From the NCBI GenBank assembly GCA_022565155.1, contig JADFKB010000018.1, forward strand, positions 1 through 35,189: DNA of 35,189 nucleotides. Reading direction: 5' to 3'. The DNA is from Chloroflexota bacterium. GTDB lineage: Bacteria > Chloroflexota > Dehalococcoidia > DSTF01 > RBG-16-68-14. This document shows positions 22,621 through 29,695 of the stretch, piece after piece (the first letter of the stretch is position 1; every line of letters begins with the position of its first letter). A program made the position numbers and the translations under genes. The notes under the pieces were generated by a model. The model saw only the letters and a program-made list of their open reading frames with translations, did no database searches and was not told the DNA's origin.

Positions 22621-23758
22621 AACTGGTCATCGTGGCATCTGGATGGTGGCGTCAGTAATCCTGGCTGGAATCGTTATAGCCGCATGTAGCAATGATGGAG
22701 GTGTCGACGTGGCGCAGCCAAGCGATATTGCCAGCGACAGCGAGGTGACGATCCTGCGGACGGACGCCGGCCTCGAGTTCGTGCGCACCCCGGACGAGCG
22801 CTTCGAGGGGCTGTTCGAATATCCCTTCGAGCCGAACTACGTCACGATCGACGGGTTGCGCATGCACTACGTGGACGAAGGGCCGGCGGACGGTGAGGTC
22901 GTTCTCTTGCTACACGGCGAGCCGAGTTGGTCGTACCTCTACCGGAAGATGATCCCGATCCTCGCGGACGCCGGCCATCGCGTGATCGCACTCGATATGA
23001 TGGGCATGGGCCGGTCGGACAAGCCGATCGACCTGAGCGTCCACACCTACGCCCAAGAGATCGACTGGGTTACGCGCTTCATCGAAGCGTTAGACCTGCA
23101 GGAGATCACGCTCTTCTGTCAGGATTGGGGCAGCCTGATCGGCCTGCGCATCGTCGGCGACCATCCGGAGCTGTTTGCCCGCGTGGTAGCGGCGAACGCG
23201 CGCCTGCCGGTGATACCGCCCGGCTTCAATCCGTTCACTGTCCCTGAGGTGATAGAGATCGATCCTGCTAAAGGCGGCTTCGCTGAGCTGCGGGCTTCAA
23301 TGTTGGGGTTAGCGCAACCTGAGGCGTTCCAGCTCTGGATCGAATACTCGCTCACTGCGCCCAACCTGACGCCAAGTGAGGTGATCGAAGAGTTAACCGC
23401 CAACACGCTGTCAGCCGAAGAGCGAGCGGGCTACGACGCGCCATACCCCAGTCTGATCTACAAAGCGGCCATCCGCGCCTTCCCTTCGATGATCGTCGCT
23501 GTTGAGGACGAGAACGCGCCGGCCTGGGCAGCCCTTCAAGCGTACGAGAAGCCTTTTCTCACGCTGTTCGGACGGCTGGATCAAAACCTCGGCTCGGAGG
23601 AGACGCAGAAACTGCTCACTGAAAACATCCCGGGCGCCAGGGGCCAGCCGCACGACCAGTTCCAGGCGCACCACTTCATTCAAGAAGACATCGGCGAGAT
23701 TCTGGCCGAACGGGTAAACGCATTCATCGCGGACAACCCTACTTCACCTTCGCAGTAA
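22610..23758 (+). CDS. Haloalkane dehalogenase with lipoprotein signal peptide
   Basis: A 382-residue paralogue of the 19035 gene. Residues 1-26 form a lipoprotein signal: basic MIRRTGHRGIW, hydrophobic VASVILAGIVIAAC, with lipid-attachment Cys26, then a polar linker to about residue 55. The catalytic domain keeps HGEPSWSYLYRKM (102-114), FCQDWGS with nucleophile Asp172 and Trp173, FGRLDQNLGSEET where the acid is expected, and His in QAHHFIQED. So it looks active and sits outside the cytoplasmic membrane, unlike known haloalkane dehalogenases, which are mostly soluble cytosolic. GTG 22610 is chosen to keep the basic n-region; ATG 22643 would remove it. It overlaps the PLP-enzyme gene, so the four genes are probably one operon. 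Confidence 0.85.
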   Translation: MIRRTGHRGIWMVASVILAGIVIAACSNDGGVDVAQPSDIASDSEVTILRTDAGLEFVRTPDERFEGLFEYPFEPNYVTIDGLRMHYVDEGPADGEVVLLLHGEPSWSYLYRKMIPILADAGHRVIALDMMGMGRSDKPIDLSVHTYAQEIDWVTRFIEALDLQEITLFCQDWGSLIGLRIVGDHPELFARVVAANARLPVIPPGFNPFTVPEVIEIDPAKGGFAELRASMLGLAQPEAFQLWIEYSLTAPNLTPSEVIEELTANTLSAEERAGYDAPYPSLIYKAAIRAFPSMIVAVEDENAPAWAALQAYEKPFLTLFGRLDQNLGSEETQKLLTENIPGARGQPHDQFQAHHFIQEDIGEILAERVNAFIADNPTSPSQ

Positions 23759-23807
23759 CCACACGGCGGCGTTAGCTTCCGGAAAACGCTCCGCGCGGCT
23801 CCTACGC

Positions 23808-23837
23808 TTGCCGGTTTTGGCCATAACGTGGTACGAT
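23808..23837 (+). promoter_or_regulatory. Promoter of the zinc-ribbon/RRM pair
   Basis: TTGCCG -35-like (23808-23813), 18-bp spacer, and TGG-TACGAT extended -10 (23829-23837). The transcript would carry a leader of about 90 nt, which is long for this window and might fold. Confidence 0.5.
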
Positions 23838-23932
23838 AGCTTCAGTAAGGTTTCCTCGTCCTCGAATCCCCGCGAAACGCCAATCTCGTATCGCGCTCGA
23901 CGACCAGGAGTAACGGCTTAGGAGGTCGTCAA

Positions 23933-24238
23933 GTGTCATATACAGATCGTACAATCACCTGCGGAGACTGCGGGCAGGGCTTTACCCACTCCGCGGATGA
24001 CCAGGAGTTCTTCGCGCAGAAGGGCTACACGGACCCGAAACGTTGTCCCAACTGCCGCCAGGCGCGAAAGTCTGAGCGCGGCGAGGGGGGCGGCTACGGC
24101 GGGCCCAAGCAGCTCTTCCCGGCAGTCTGCGCAGAGTGCGGCCAGGACACGGAAGTGCCGTTTGAGCCGCGCGGAGACCGGCCGGTCTACTGCCGTGACT
24201 GCTTCACGAAGCGGCAGCCTGCTCGCGGTAATTACTAA
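23933..24238 (+). CDS. Small double zinc-ribbon protein
   Basis: A 101-residue protein with two CxxC-x(n)-CxxC zinc ribbons. The first uses CGDCGQGF (10-17) with CPNCRQAR (38-45); the second uses CAECGQDTEVPF (66-77) with CRDCF (87-91). Between them is a glycine-rich linker. This matches the probable zinc-ribbon domain proteins and the CxxC-x17-CxxC type found beside cold-shock and RNA-binding genes, mostly in Chloroflexota and relatives (from memory). The likely role is nucleic acid or ribosome binding in the cytosol. GTG 23933 is supported by TAGGAGG. The next gene, an RRM protein, begins 46 bp downstream on the same strand, and the two are likely cotranscribed. Confidence 0.8.
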   Translation: MSYTDRTITCGDCGQGFTHSADDQEFFAQKGYTDPKRCPNCRQARKSERGEGGGYGGPKQLFPAVCAECGQDTEVPFEPRGDRPVYCRDCFTKRQPARGNY

Positions 24239-24284
24239 GCGCCAGCGGAACACAACACCATAGCTCGGAGGGCGAGGCTCTACG

Positions 24285-24557
24285 TTGGCTACGCTATTTG
24301 TCGGTAACCTAGCCGCAGATGTGAACGAGAACGACCTGCGGGCCGTCTTTGAGCCGTACGGCACGCTTACGTCCGTCCGGCACATCACGCGGCGCGGCCT
24401 CGCCTACGTAGAGCTAGACGACGAAGCGGCCAACGCCGCCATCGAAGGGCTGCGCGGCGAGCAACTCAAGGGCCGCACGCTGGATGTCGCGATGGACAGG
24501 CCGGCCGGCGGCAGGCCCGGCGGCGGCGGCAGGCGGCGCGGTCGCGGCCGACGCTAG
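24285..24557 (+). CDS. RRM-domain RNA-binding protein with Arg/Gly-rich tail
   Basis: A 90-residue single RRM protein. RNP2 is LFVGNL (4-9). RNP1 is RGLAYVEL (37-44), shorter and less aromatic than the usual KGFGFVEM. The C-terminal 20 residues are a Gly/Arg tail (GGRPGGGGRRRGRGRR), as in cyanobacterial cold-inducible Rbp proteins. It would bind single-stranded RNA and may act as an RNA chaperone in the cold. The TTG start at 24285 follows CGGAGGGCGAGG. It pairs with the zinc-ribbon gene upstream and is followed by a tandem hairpin repeat that may end the transcript. Confidence 0.88.
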   Translation: MATLFVGNLAADVNENDLRAVFEPYGTLTSVRHITRRGLAYVELDDEAANAAIEGLRGEQLKGRTLDVAMDRPAGGRPGGGGRRRGRGRR

Positions 24558-24595
24558 CAGCGGTACATCGTAACGTCGTCGAATCTGCGCGGCCG

Positions 24596-24679
24596 GTTTT
24601 TCGTTGTTGTGTGCGCGCTTTCGCGCGTGTGGCGGACGTTTTTCGTTGTCGCGTACGCGCTTTCGCGCGTGTGGCGGAC
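24596..24679. repeat. Two tandem 42-bp hairpin repeats
   Basis: Units 24596-24637 and 24638-24679 are head-to-tail and differ at about four positions. Each has a T-run (GTTTTTCGTTG) followed by the hairpin GCGCG-CTTT-CGCGC and ends GTGTGGCGGAC. A decayed third start follows. They lie 39 bp after the RRM gene and may serve as terminators. Confidence 0.75.
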
Positions 24680-24793
24680 GCGTTTTAGCGCCTACGCGTT
24701 ATCTTGTTGCCGGCGCGCTTCCACGGGTTAGCCCCTAATCTCAATCAGCGCCCTAACCTCGTCATCGTCGCCGAGCCTGATCCGCGCGCCGCG

Positions 24794-24802
24794 TGCTACA
24801 CT
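24794..24802 (+). promoter_or_regulatory. Extended -10 promoter of the SsuD-like gene
   Basis: TGC (24794-24796) plus TACACT (24797-24802). The start near 24809 gives a 29-nt leader to the TTG start at 24838 with ATAGGAGG. Confidence 0.5.
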
Positions 24803-24837
24803 GCCGGAGCTAAACCGAACGCATAGGAGGTAGCGCC

Positions 24838-25953
24838 TTGACCGCCCCGAACGAAGAGATGAAGCCGCTGCGATTCGGCTGGTTCGTCCCTACATCCGGC
24901 GACACCAGCGCCTTTAGCGACCCGGACGCCACCATCCCGCCCAGCCTGGAGCATTTCACCAACGTCGCGCTGGCGGCGGAGTCGGCAGGTTTCGAGTATG
25001 TGCTCGTGCCCGTCCAGACGCTGTGCTACGAGGCCTGGGTCTCCTGCGCGATGATCGCCGCCCGCACGGAACGCCTCCAGCCGCTGATCGCGGTCCGCGC
25101 CGGCTACATGCTGCCGTCGCAGATGGCGAAGATGTTCACCACGTTCGATCAGCTCACCCAAGGCCGTGTCTGCATCAACCTGATCGCCGGGCCGGGGGGC
25201 GAGGAGCAGGCCGCCGAGGGCCTCTTCTACGGACACGATGAGCGATACGAGGTGATGGAGGAGACGGTCAGCCTCATGAAGCGGCTCTGGACGGAAGAGT
25301 CGCCGGTGACGCACCACGGCAAGCACTTCCAGATCGAGAAGGGGATCGTCCGGCCGCGGCCGTACCAGAAGCCGCACCCGCCCTTCTACATCGGCGGCAG
25401 CTCACCGGCCGCCAAGGAGGTCGGCGCGAAACACGCGAACGTCTACCTCTTCTGGGGCGATACGCCGGAGCGCATCGCGGAGCAGGTGGCCGAGGTGAGG
25501 CGGATCGCGGCGATATTCGGCCGCGAGGACGAGATCGGCTTCGGGATGCGGCTCCAGGTCGTCGTCCGCGAGACGGAAGACGAGGCGTGGGACGCCGCGC
25601 ACGCGATCATCGCCGGCGCGCCGGAGGTGCTGAAGGACGCAATTAAGAATATGTGGGCGGAATCGCAGGCGAACAGCCGGATGAAAGAGCTATCGCAGGC
25701 CGAAGACTATCGTATCGCGGAGCATCTCTGGAGCGGCTTCACCACGGTGCGGCCGGGCGCGGGCGTTGCCATCGTCGGCAACCCCCAGCAGGTGGCCGCG
25801 ACGCTGCAGGAGTTCATCGACCTCGGCTGCACCGACTTCTGCCTCTCCGGCTACCCCCACCACACGGAGGCCGAGCGTTTCGGCAAACTGGTGATGCCTC
25901 TCTTCGCAGACCGCGTAGCGAATCCGCCGGTCGCCGCCGGCACGGCGGGTTAG
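24838..25953 (+). CDS. SsuD-like FMNH2-dependent monooxygenase (LLM class)
   Basis: A 371-residue luciferase-like TIM-barrel protein of the alkanesulfonate monooxygenase type. Motifs: FGWFVPTSGDTSAF near the start, LAAESAGFEYVLVPVQT (about 42-58), LIAVRAGYMLPSQMAKMFTT (82-101), GRVCINLIAGPGGEEQA (108-124), GHDERYEVMEE (about 131-141) and YIGGSSPAAKEVGAKHANVY (about 184-203). SsuD relatives cleave C-S bonds with FMNH2 and oxygen; others in the group oxidise dimethylsulfone, EDTA-like chelators or cyclic ketones. A partner flavin reductase is not encoded nearby. The TTG start is fixed by a strong AGGAGG. It belongs to a different branch from the LLM protein at 13134. Confidence 0.88.
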   Translation: MTAPNEEMKPLRFGWFVPTSGDTSAFSDPDATIPPSLEHFTNVALAAESAGFEYVLVPVQTLCYEAWVSCAMIAARTERLQPLIAVRAGYMLPSQMAKMFTTFDQLTQGRVCINLIAGPGGEEQAAEGLFYGHDERYEVMEETVSLMKRLWTEESPVTHHGKHFQIEKGIVRPRPYQKPHPPFYIGGSSPAAKEVGAKHANVYLFWGDTPERIAEQVAEVRRIAAIFGREDEIGFGMRLQVVVRETEDEAWDAAHAIIAGAPEVLKDAIKNMWAESQANSRMKELSQAEDYRIAEHLWSGFTTVRPGAGVAIVGNPQQVAATLQEFIDLGCTDFCLSGYPHHTEAERFGKLVMPLFADRVANPPVAAGTAG

Positions 25954-25973
25954 TCCAGACTCCAGTGTGACGG

Positions 25974-26738
25974 CTAGACGTCGGCGTTGCCGCGGCGACG
26001 CCGACGCTGCTGCATGAGACGGCTGTAGAGCAGCAGGTCCGGGTCGCTGTAGGTGGCTTCCCCAGCCTCCGTACCGCGCCGCAGCGCCTTCATCGATGCC
26101 TTTGTCATCGCCACCGGCAGCGCCGGCATCGCGACGACCTTCGCCGCCAGCTCGCGCGCGACGTTCAGCTCGTCCCCCTCGTCGGCCAGGTGTGTCAACA
26201 GCCCGTAATCGAGTGCCTGCTCCGCGCTGAACCGTTCGCAGAGCACCGTCAGCTCCAGCGCCTTCGCATGGCCGACGGCCCTGGCCAACCGGGGCAGCGC
26301 GTTCCAACTGAGCGGGATGCCCAGCTCCACCTCTGGAATCGAGAACCAAGCGTTGCGGCCGCCGACGCGGAAGTCGCAGGCGGAGGCGAGGACGACGGCG
26401 CCGCCGACGGCGAAGCCGTGCACGGCCGCGATCGAGATCTGGTCAAGGTTCTCCAGCGCCGCCGATGTCCTGCTGCCGATGCCGGACTGGTTGCGCAACT
26501 CCAGCTCGTTGTCCGGGCCGGGCTTGCCCCACTCGCTCGTGTCCGCCCCGGCGGAGAACGCCGCACCCGCACCGGCCAGGATCACGACACGCGTATCGAA
26601 GTCGTCCGCTAGCTCCAGACAGATCTGTTGGATGTCCCGATGCATCTGGCGGTTGATGGCGTTGCGCTTCTCCGGCCGGTTCATCCGCACCGTCATCACC
26701 GCACCATCGCGCTCAACGGTTAGCGTCTCATATTCCAT
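25974..26738 (-). CDS. Enoyl-CoA hydratase/isomerase family protein
   Basis: A 254-residue crotonase-fold enzyme. It has NRPEKRNAINRQM near the start, GAGAAFSAGADTSEWG (oxyanion loop and first acidic region, about 55-70), AAVHGFAVGGAVVLASACDF (the second oxyanion strand, about 105-124), and PEVELGIPLSWNALPRLARA (about 136-155). The canonical second catalytic Glu region reads VELGIPLSW, so a hydratase is plausible, but crotonase relatives differ widely in reaction. ATG 26736-26738 is preferred over GTG 26747 because GAGGGG lies 9 nt before it. The last 19 residues are Arg-rich (MQQRRRRRGNADV). A truncated in-frame relic of this gene occurs at 29480-29608. Confidence 0.88.
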   Translation of the reverse strand: MEYETLTVERDGAVMTVRMNRPEKRNAINRQMHRDIQQICLELADDFDTRVVILAGAGAAFSAGADTSEWGKPGPDNELELRNQSGIGSRTSAALENLDQISIAAVHGFAVGGAVVLASACDFRVGGRNAWFSIPEVELGIPLSWNALPRLARAVGHAKALELTVLCERFSAEQALDYGLLTHLADEGDELNVARELAAKVVAMPALPVAMTKASMKALRRGTEAGEATYSDPDLLLYSRLMQQRRRRRGNADV

Positions 26739-26781
26739 CCTGGTCACCCCTCAGAATCGTCCGCGCCCTTTGCGAGAATGA

Positions 26782-26811
26782 CGAAGGCCCTCGAGCGTTC
26801 GAGGGCCTTCG
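26782..26811. terminator. Long hairpin, 13-bp perfect stem
   Basis: CGAAGGCCCTCGA (26782-26794) pairs with TCGAGGGCCTTCG (26799-26811) around a GCGT loop. It lies 23 bp after the cohesin protein stop and before the hydratase start, all on the minus strand. There is no T-tract, so termination would be factor-dependent, or it could be an RNA processing element. Copy B has it as a fully palindromic 30-mer. Confidence 0.6.
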
Positions 26812-26834
26812 CGTCCTATCGAGATGATCTTCGC

Positions 26835-27992
26835 CTAACGCCGCCTGGGCAGATCCGTGCCCGGCGCGGCGTCGAACTTGCTGTTCGCCAGCTCCTCTCG
26901 CGCGGCGATCAGCCAGCTCAGCGCGCGGCGGCGAGGCCGGCCCGTGCCGGTTGCCGGCGCGTCTACCGGGGCCGACGCCAGCACGTCAGATGTCGCGAGC
27001 GAATCGAACGGGCCACTGGCCCGAGGCGCAGGCGGCTGCTGACGCGCCGGCCCGCCCTGCGAGGAGCGGTTGGAGCCGGTGACGAACGCCAGGCCGGCGC
27101 CGGCGATGCCGGTGCTCAGCCAGGCGATGCCCGCGCCGATCAGACCGGCGATCAGCCAGATCTGCACGGTGGCGGTGTCCAGGCTGCCCGGGCCGGTTCC
27201 CGCGTCCGGCAGTCCATTGCCGTTGCCGGTCAGCGACGGCAGGCTCTCGCACGCGATGCCGTCACCATCAGAATCGAGGTTGAACGGATCAGACGGGTCG
27301 GCGTCGTAGACCGCCTGGGCTTCTTCTTGGAACTCAAAGTCGTTGCAGTCCACGCCCGGCGAGCGTTTCGGCAGGTTCTCGCAGGCAAAGCCGTCGCCGT
27401 CTTCATCCAGCCCGGCCGGATCAGTCGGATCGGAGTCGAGCGCCGCCTGGGCGTCTTCCTGGAACGTGAACGCGCTGCACGGGTCGCCGGGCGTCGGCGA
27501 TGGGCCGCCCGCTATACAAGCGAACAGGCCGTTTTGGATCTTCTGCGTGAGAGGCTGCGGATCGCCGATCGTCGCGTCCGCCAGCACGTCGACGATGATG
27601 GAGAGGCCGCTCACGCCCTCGCTCAAACAAGCGAAGGTGATGCTCGCAAGCTTCGTGTCGCCCAACAGACCCGTGGCATTGGCACCCGTGAAGCGGACCA
27701 CCCCAGGAGCGAAATTTGCGTTGCAGACGCCGCCCTGCTCCGCAGTGCAGCTCTCGGCGGAGATGACCGCTGAGTCGTACTCCACATCGATCGACCAGGC
27801 GCCCAAGCCTTCCCCAGCGACGTTAAGGGACGACACGTCTACCGATGCCTGGCCATCCAGCGCAACGCTGGCTGAATCGACGGCGATGAGCGCGCCAACA
27901 GCCGATGTCTGCGCAACCGTCATGACGAACAGCAGCGCGGCTCCCACGATCGCTCCTGCCAAGCCGATGCCGAACCTCTTCCGTCGATTCAT
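26835..27992 (-). CDS. Membrane-anchored surface protein with cohesin-like and two excalibur-like domains
   Basis: A 385-residue exported protein. Signal peptide: basic MNRRKRF, then IGLAGAIVGAALLFVMTVAQ. A cohesin-like beta-sandwich (about 35-150) begins IAVDSASVALDGQASVDVSS and includes GLGAWSIDVEYDSAVI and LLGDTKLASITFACL. Two excalibur-type calcium-binding modules follow, with DEDGDGFACENLP and DSDGDGIACESLP, each preceded by a CxxFxFQE-type segment. Then a membrane helix, VQIWLIAGLIGAGIAWLSTG with continuation, and a basic C-terminal tail rich in Arg. So it is a surface protein held by one helix; the cohesin domain would bind a dockerin partner, none of which is in the window. ATG 27992 is preferred (GGAGGG 7 nt upstream; GTG 27995 is too close). 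Confidence 0.8.
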   Translation of the reverse strand: MNRRKRFGIGLAGAIVGAALLFVMTVAQTSAVGALIAVDSASVALDGQASVDVSSLNVAGEGLGAWSIDVEYDSAVISAESCTAEQGGVCNANFAPGVVRFTGANATGLLGDTKLASITFACLSEGVSGLSIIVDVLADATIGDPQPLTQKIQNGLFACIAGGPSPTPGDPCSAFTFQEDAQAALDSDPTDPAGLDEDGDGFACENLPKRSPGVDCNDFEFQEEAQAVYDADPSDPFNLDSDGDGIACESLPSLTGNGNGLPDAGTGPGSLDTATVQIWLIAGLIGAGIAWLSTGIAGAGLAFVTGSNRSSQGGPARQQPPAPRASGPFDSLATSDVLASAPVDAPATGTGRPRRRALSWLIAAREELANSKFDAAPGTDLPRRR

Positions 27993-28189
27993 CACTACTC
28001 CCTCCGCTAACGGATCTTCCCCAAGACCTCGGGAACGGTCTGCCCACCTGGGGGCGCTGGCACGGTAACGAGCAGGGGAGGGGCAAATCGAGACGTTATG
28101 TATGAATGTGGAGAGATAACGGTGGGCTGTGGATTATTTAGCCCGGAGCCAGGCTGAAGGATGAGTTTGCGGCAGCTACACGCGCTGCC

Positions 28190-28216
28190 AGCCATCACTC
28201 CTGATCGGAGTTGGCC
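28190..28216 (-). promoter_or_regulatory. Conserved leader hairpin, copy A
   Basis: The minus-strand RNA near its 5' end folds as GGCCA-ACTCC-GATCA-GGAGT-GA-TGGCT: ten pairs with a GA bulge. The same shape occurs in copy B at 30690-30717. It lies about 10 nt after the predicted transcription start, in a leader of about 234 nt that no coding region explains. Confidence 0.5.
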
Positions 28217-28232
28217 TGCTACCATCGCAGTT

Positions 28233-28260
28233 ATTATACACCAGCCTTGTAACGGGTCAA
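28233..28260 (-). promoter_or_regulatory. Sigma70 promoter of cohesin protein gene, copy A
   Basis: On the minus strand TTGACC (28260-28255), 16-bp spacer and TATAAT (28238-28233). Same hexamers and spacing as copy B. Confidence 0.7.
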
Positions 28261-28417
28261 TAGAATACCGGGGCGGCCGCGCTAAATACGAATCGCCGGG
28301 TTTACCGTTCAGATCGACGCCATGCGCAGCAAACTCAGCTGCGCAGGCCCACAAGCGGGTGAGTCCTAGCGACAGACTATGGCTGCGGTAAGCCCGACAG
28401 CGAACGTTGCCCCGTTC

Positions 28418-28426
28418 TGGTAGAAT
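28418..28426 (+). promoter_or_regulatory. Extended -10 promoter of the zinc-ribbon/coiled-coil gene
   Basis: TGG (28418-28420) plus TAGAAT (28421-28426); predicted start near 28433, 38 nt before the ATG at 28471. Confidence 0.45.
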
Positions 28427-28470
28427 CGCAGCACAACAACGGACTGACTGGGGGATGAAGGGTACCGCCC

Positions 28471-29019
28471 ATGGGTGGTCAGTGTGTCGAGTGTGGCCGT
28501 TCTCTGAACGACTCTGAGGTTCGCTACGGCTGGACACGCTGTTATGTATGTGCCCGTGGCCCGGAACCGCCCGGTGGCCCTAGGAACTCCACAAGTCTTG
28601 AGAGAGAGAGTGAAGGAGGGAAGGACCTCGTGACGAGGAGAATACAGATTTCGGTACCGCTGCCACTTCCGCCCGGCTGGCTTCTCGGTGCGTTGGTTGC
28701 CCTGACGGTTGTGGGCGCATTCATGGCAATCGACCGAACAGAGGGTCACTGGTATGCGCCGGACGAGCAGCGAATAGATGCCGTAGAGGCTGCGATAATA
28801 GATGCCGCAAGAGAAAGAGCCGACGCAAACGGAGAGATTGCACGGCTGCGAGAACGCGTCAGCGCAGTGGAAACAGGACTGGGCGCGCCCTCCAGCACGA
28901 ACGCCAGCTCAATACAGTCAATGTCGTGCTCTCAAGTCAGCGAGGAAATCGCCGACGTCTTGGACGACCTAAGGCTTCAGAGTCTTCAACGCGAGCACGT
29001 CTTGAGGTGCGAAGCCTAG
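28471..29019 (+). CDS. Unknown protein with N-terminal zinc ribbon, membrane helix and coiled coil
   Basis: A 182-residue protein, not recognised as a known family. Residues 5-27 form a small zinc ribbon (CVECGRSL and CYVCARG). A single membrane helix spans about 69-86 (GWLLGALVALTVVGAFMAI). After that comes a heptad-like charged helix with IDAVEAAIIDAARERADA and EIARLRERVSAVETGL, then a Ser-rich stretch and a C-terminal helix with two further cysteines. Topology: zinc ribbon inside, coiled coil outside, or the reverse. Composition is less GC-rich than the surrounding genes. It lies between the two halves of the segmental duplication, on the opposite strand. GAAGGG lies upstream of the ATG. 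Confidence 0.65.
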   Translation: MGGQCVECGRSLNDSEVRYGWTRCYVCARGPEPPGGPRNSTSLERESEGGKDLVTRRIQISVPLPLPPGWLLGALVALTVVGAFMAIDRTEGHWYAPDEQRIDAVEAAIIDAARERADANGEIARLRERVSAVETGLGAPSSTNASSIQSMSCSQVSEEIADVLDDLRLQSLQREHVLRCEA

Positions 29020-29479
29020 GCGCTCAGTCAGGACGTAGCCTCGCTTGCCCACGTTGCCCAACGCCACAAAGGAGTGTTGGGATGTCGGCTCGCTTGCCGC
29101 GCCACAAAGGGAACTTGGCTCCTTTGGCCGCCTTGTCATCCTCTAATAAGAATGCGGAACTGAGTTCCTGAGCGCGTTTTGCACAACCCCCTAAAAGGGG
29201 CGAGGTGTTCGGGAGCTTGCTTCCCTTGCGGTGTTTGAGGCCCACCACAAAAGAGACGCAGGGCCTCTCGTAGCTAGGCACCATCCTCGGTAACCTGGTC
29301 GTCGTTTCCCAGAGCCTACTTGACCCAGCCTCCACAGCTGCACGGCGCCGCGAATACAGTTTGGTGGCCCTCCTGTGCTCCTGTAGTCGTGCTTGTAGGT
29401 GCCTCAGGTATGATCGGTGCGTAGATAAAGGGCGACTTGCGTCGCGACAGGACGCTACCGAGGCGTGTGGGCGTGAAGT
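29020..29479. other. Gene-free, lower-GC stretch with several small hairpins
   Basis: No convincing gene. Visible inverted repeats: CCCAAC/GTTGGG near 29056, GGAAC-TGA-GTTCC near 29157, CCCCT-AAA-AGGGG near 29187, and GCGAC-TTGC-GTCGC near 29431. Open frames here have no start signal and odd composition. It could be decayed coding DNA or hold an untranslated RNA. Confidence 0.4.
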
Positions 29480-29608
29480 CTATAGGTGGAAGCAACGTAC
29501 GGCCTCCGTATCGCGCCGTAGCGCCTTCATCGAGGCCTCTGTCATCCGCACCGTCATCACCGCACCATCGCGTTCAACGGTTAGCGTCTCATAGTCTATT
29601 CTGGTCAC
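29480..29608 (-). pseudogene. In-frame deleted relic of the enoyl-CoA hydratase gene
   Basis: Homologous to the gene at 25974. Its first 65 or so bases match the hydratase N-terminus (YETLTVERDGAVMTVRM) and then jump to the C-terminal region (TEASMKALRRDTEA). The missing 576 bp (equivalent to 26110-26685) is exactly 192 codons, and TCATC occurs at both edges in the intact copy. The start ATG has become ATA, and only the upstream GTG could open this 42-codon frame. All catalytic parts are gone. It is the end of duplication copy B. Confidence 0.75.
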
Positions 29609-29642
29609 TTCTCAGAATCGTTCGCGCCCTGTGCGAGAATGA

Positions 29643-29672
29643 CGAAGGCCCTCGAACGTTCGAGGGCCTTCG
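29643..29672. terminator. 30-bp perfect palindrome after the copy-B cohesin gene
   Basis: Perfectly self-complementary: CGAAGGCCCTCGAAC (29643-29657) followed by its exact reverse complement to 29672. It is the counterpart of 26782-26811, where one centre base differs. It lies 23 bp past the stop codon on the minus strand, without a T-tract. Confidence 0.6.
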
Positions 29673-29695
29673 CGTCTCATCGAGATGATCTTCGC

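Larger units (their letters stand above)
26066..28349 (-). repeat. Segmental duplication, copy A (intact enoyl-CoA hydratase side)
   Basis: Contains part of the enoyl-CoA hydratase gene, the palindrome at 26782, the cohesin/excalibur protein gene and its leader, promoter and upstream region. Copy B is 29503-30850. The right edge is approximate. Copy A has a full hydratase and two excalibur domains that copy B lacks. Confidence 0.8.

Noticed and set aside
24715-24785. C-terminal tail of a lost protein on the minus strand (ARIRLGDDDEVRALIEIRG)
   Set aside because: It reads protein-like but is about 22 codons long, overlaps the SsuD-like promoter, and cannot be tied to a family.
29024-29335. 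Minus-strand ORF of 103 residues
   Set aside because: No start signal, odd composition, overlaps several small hairpins; no family recognised.
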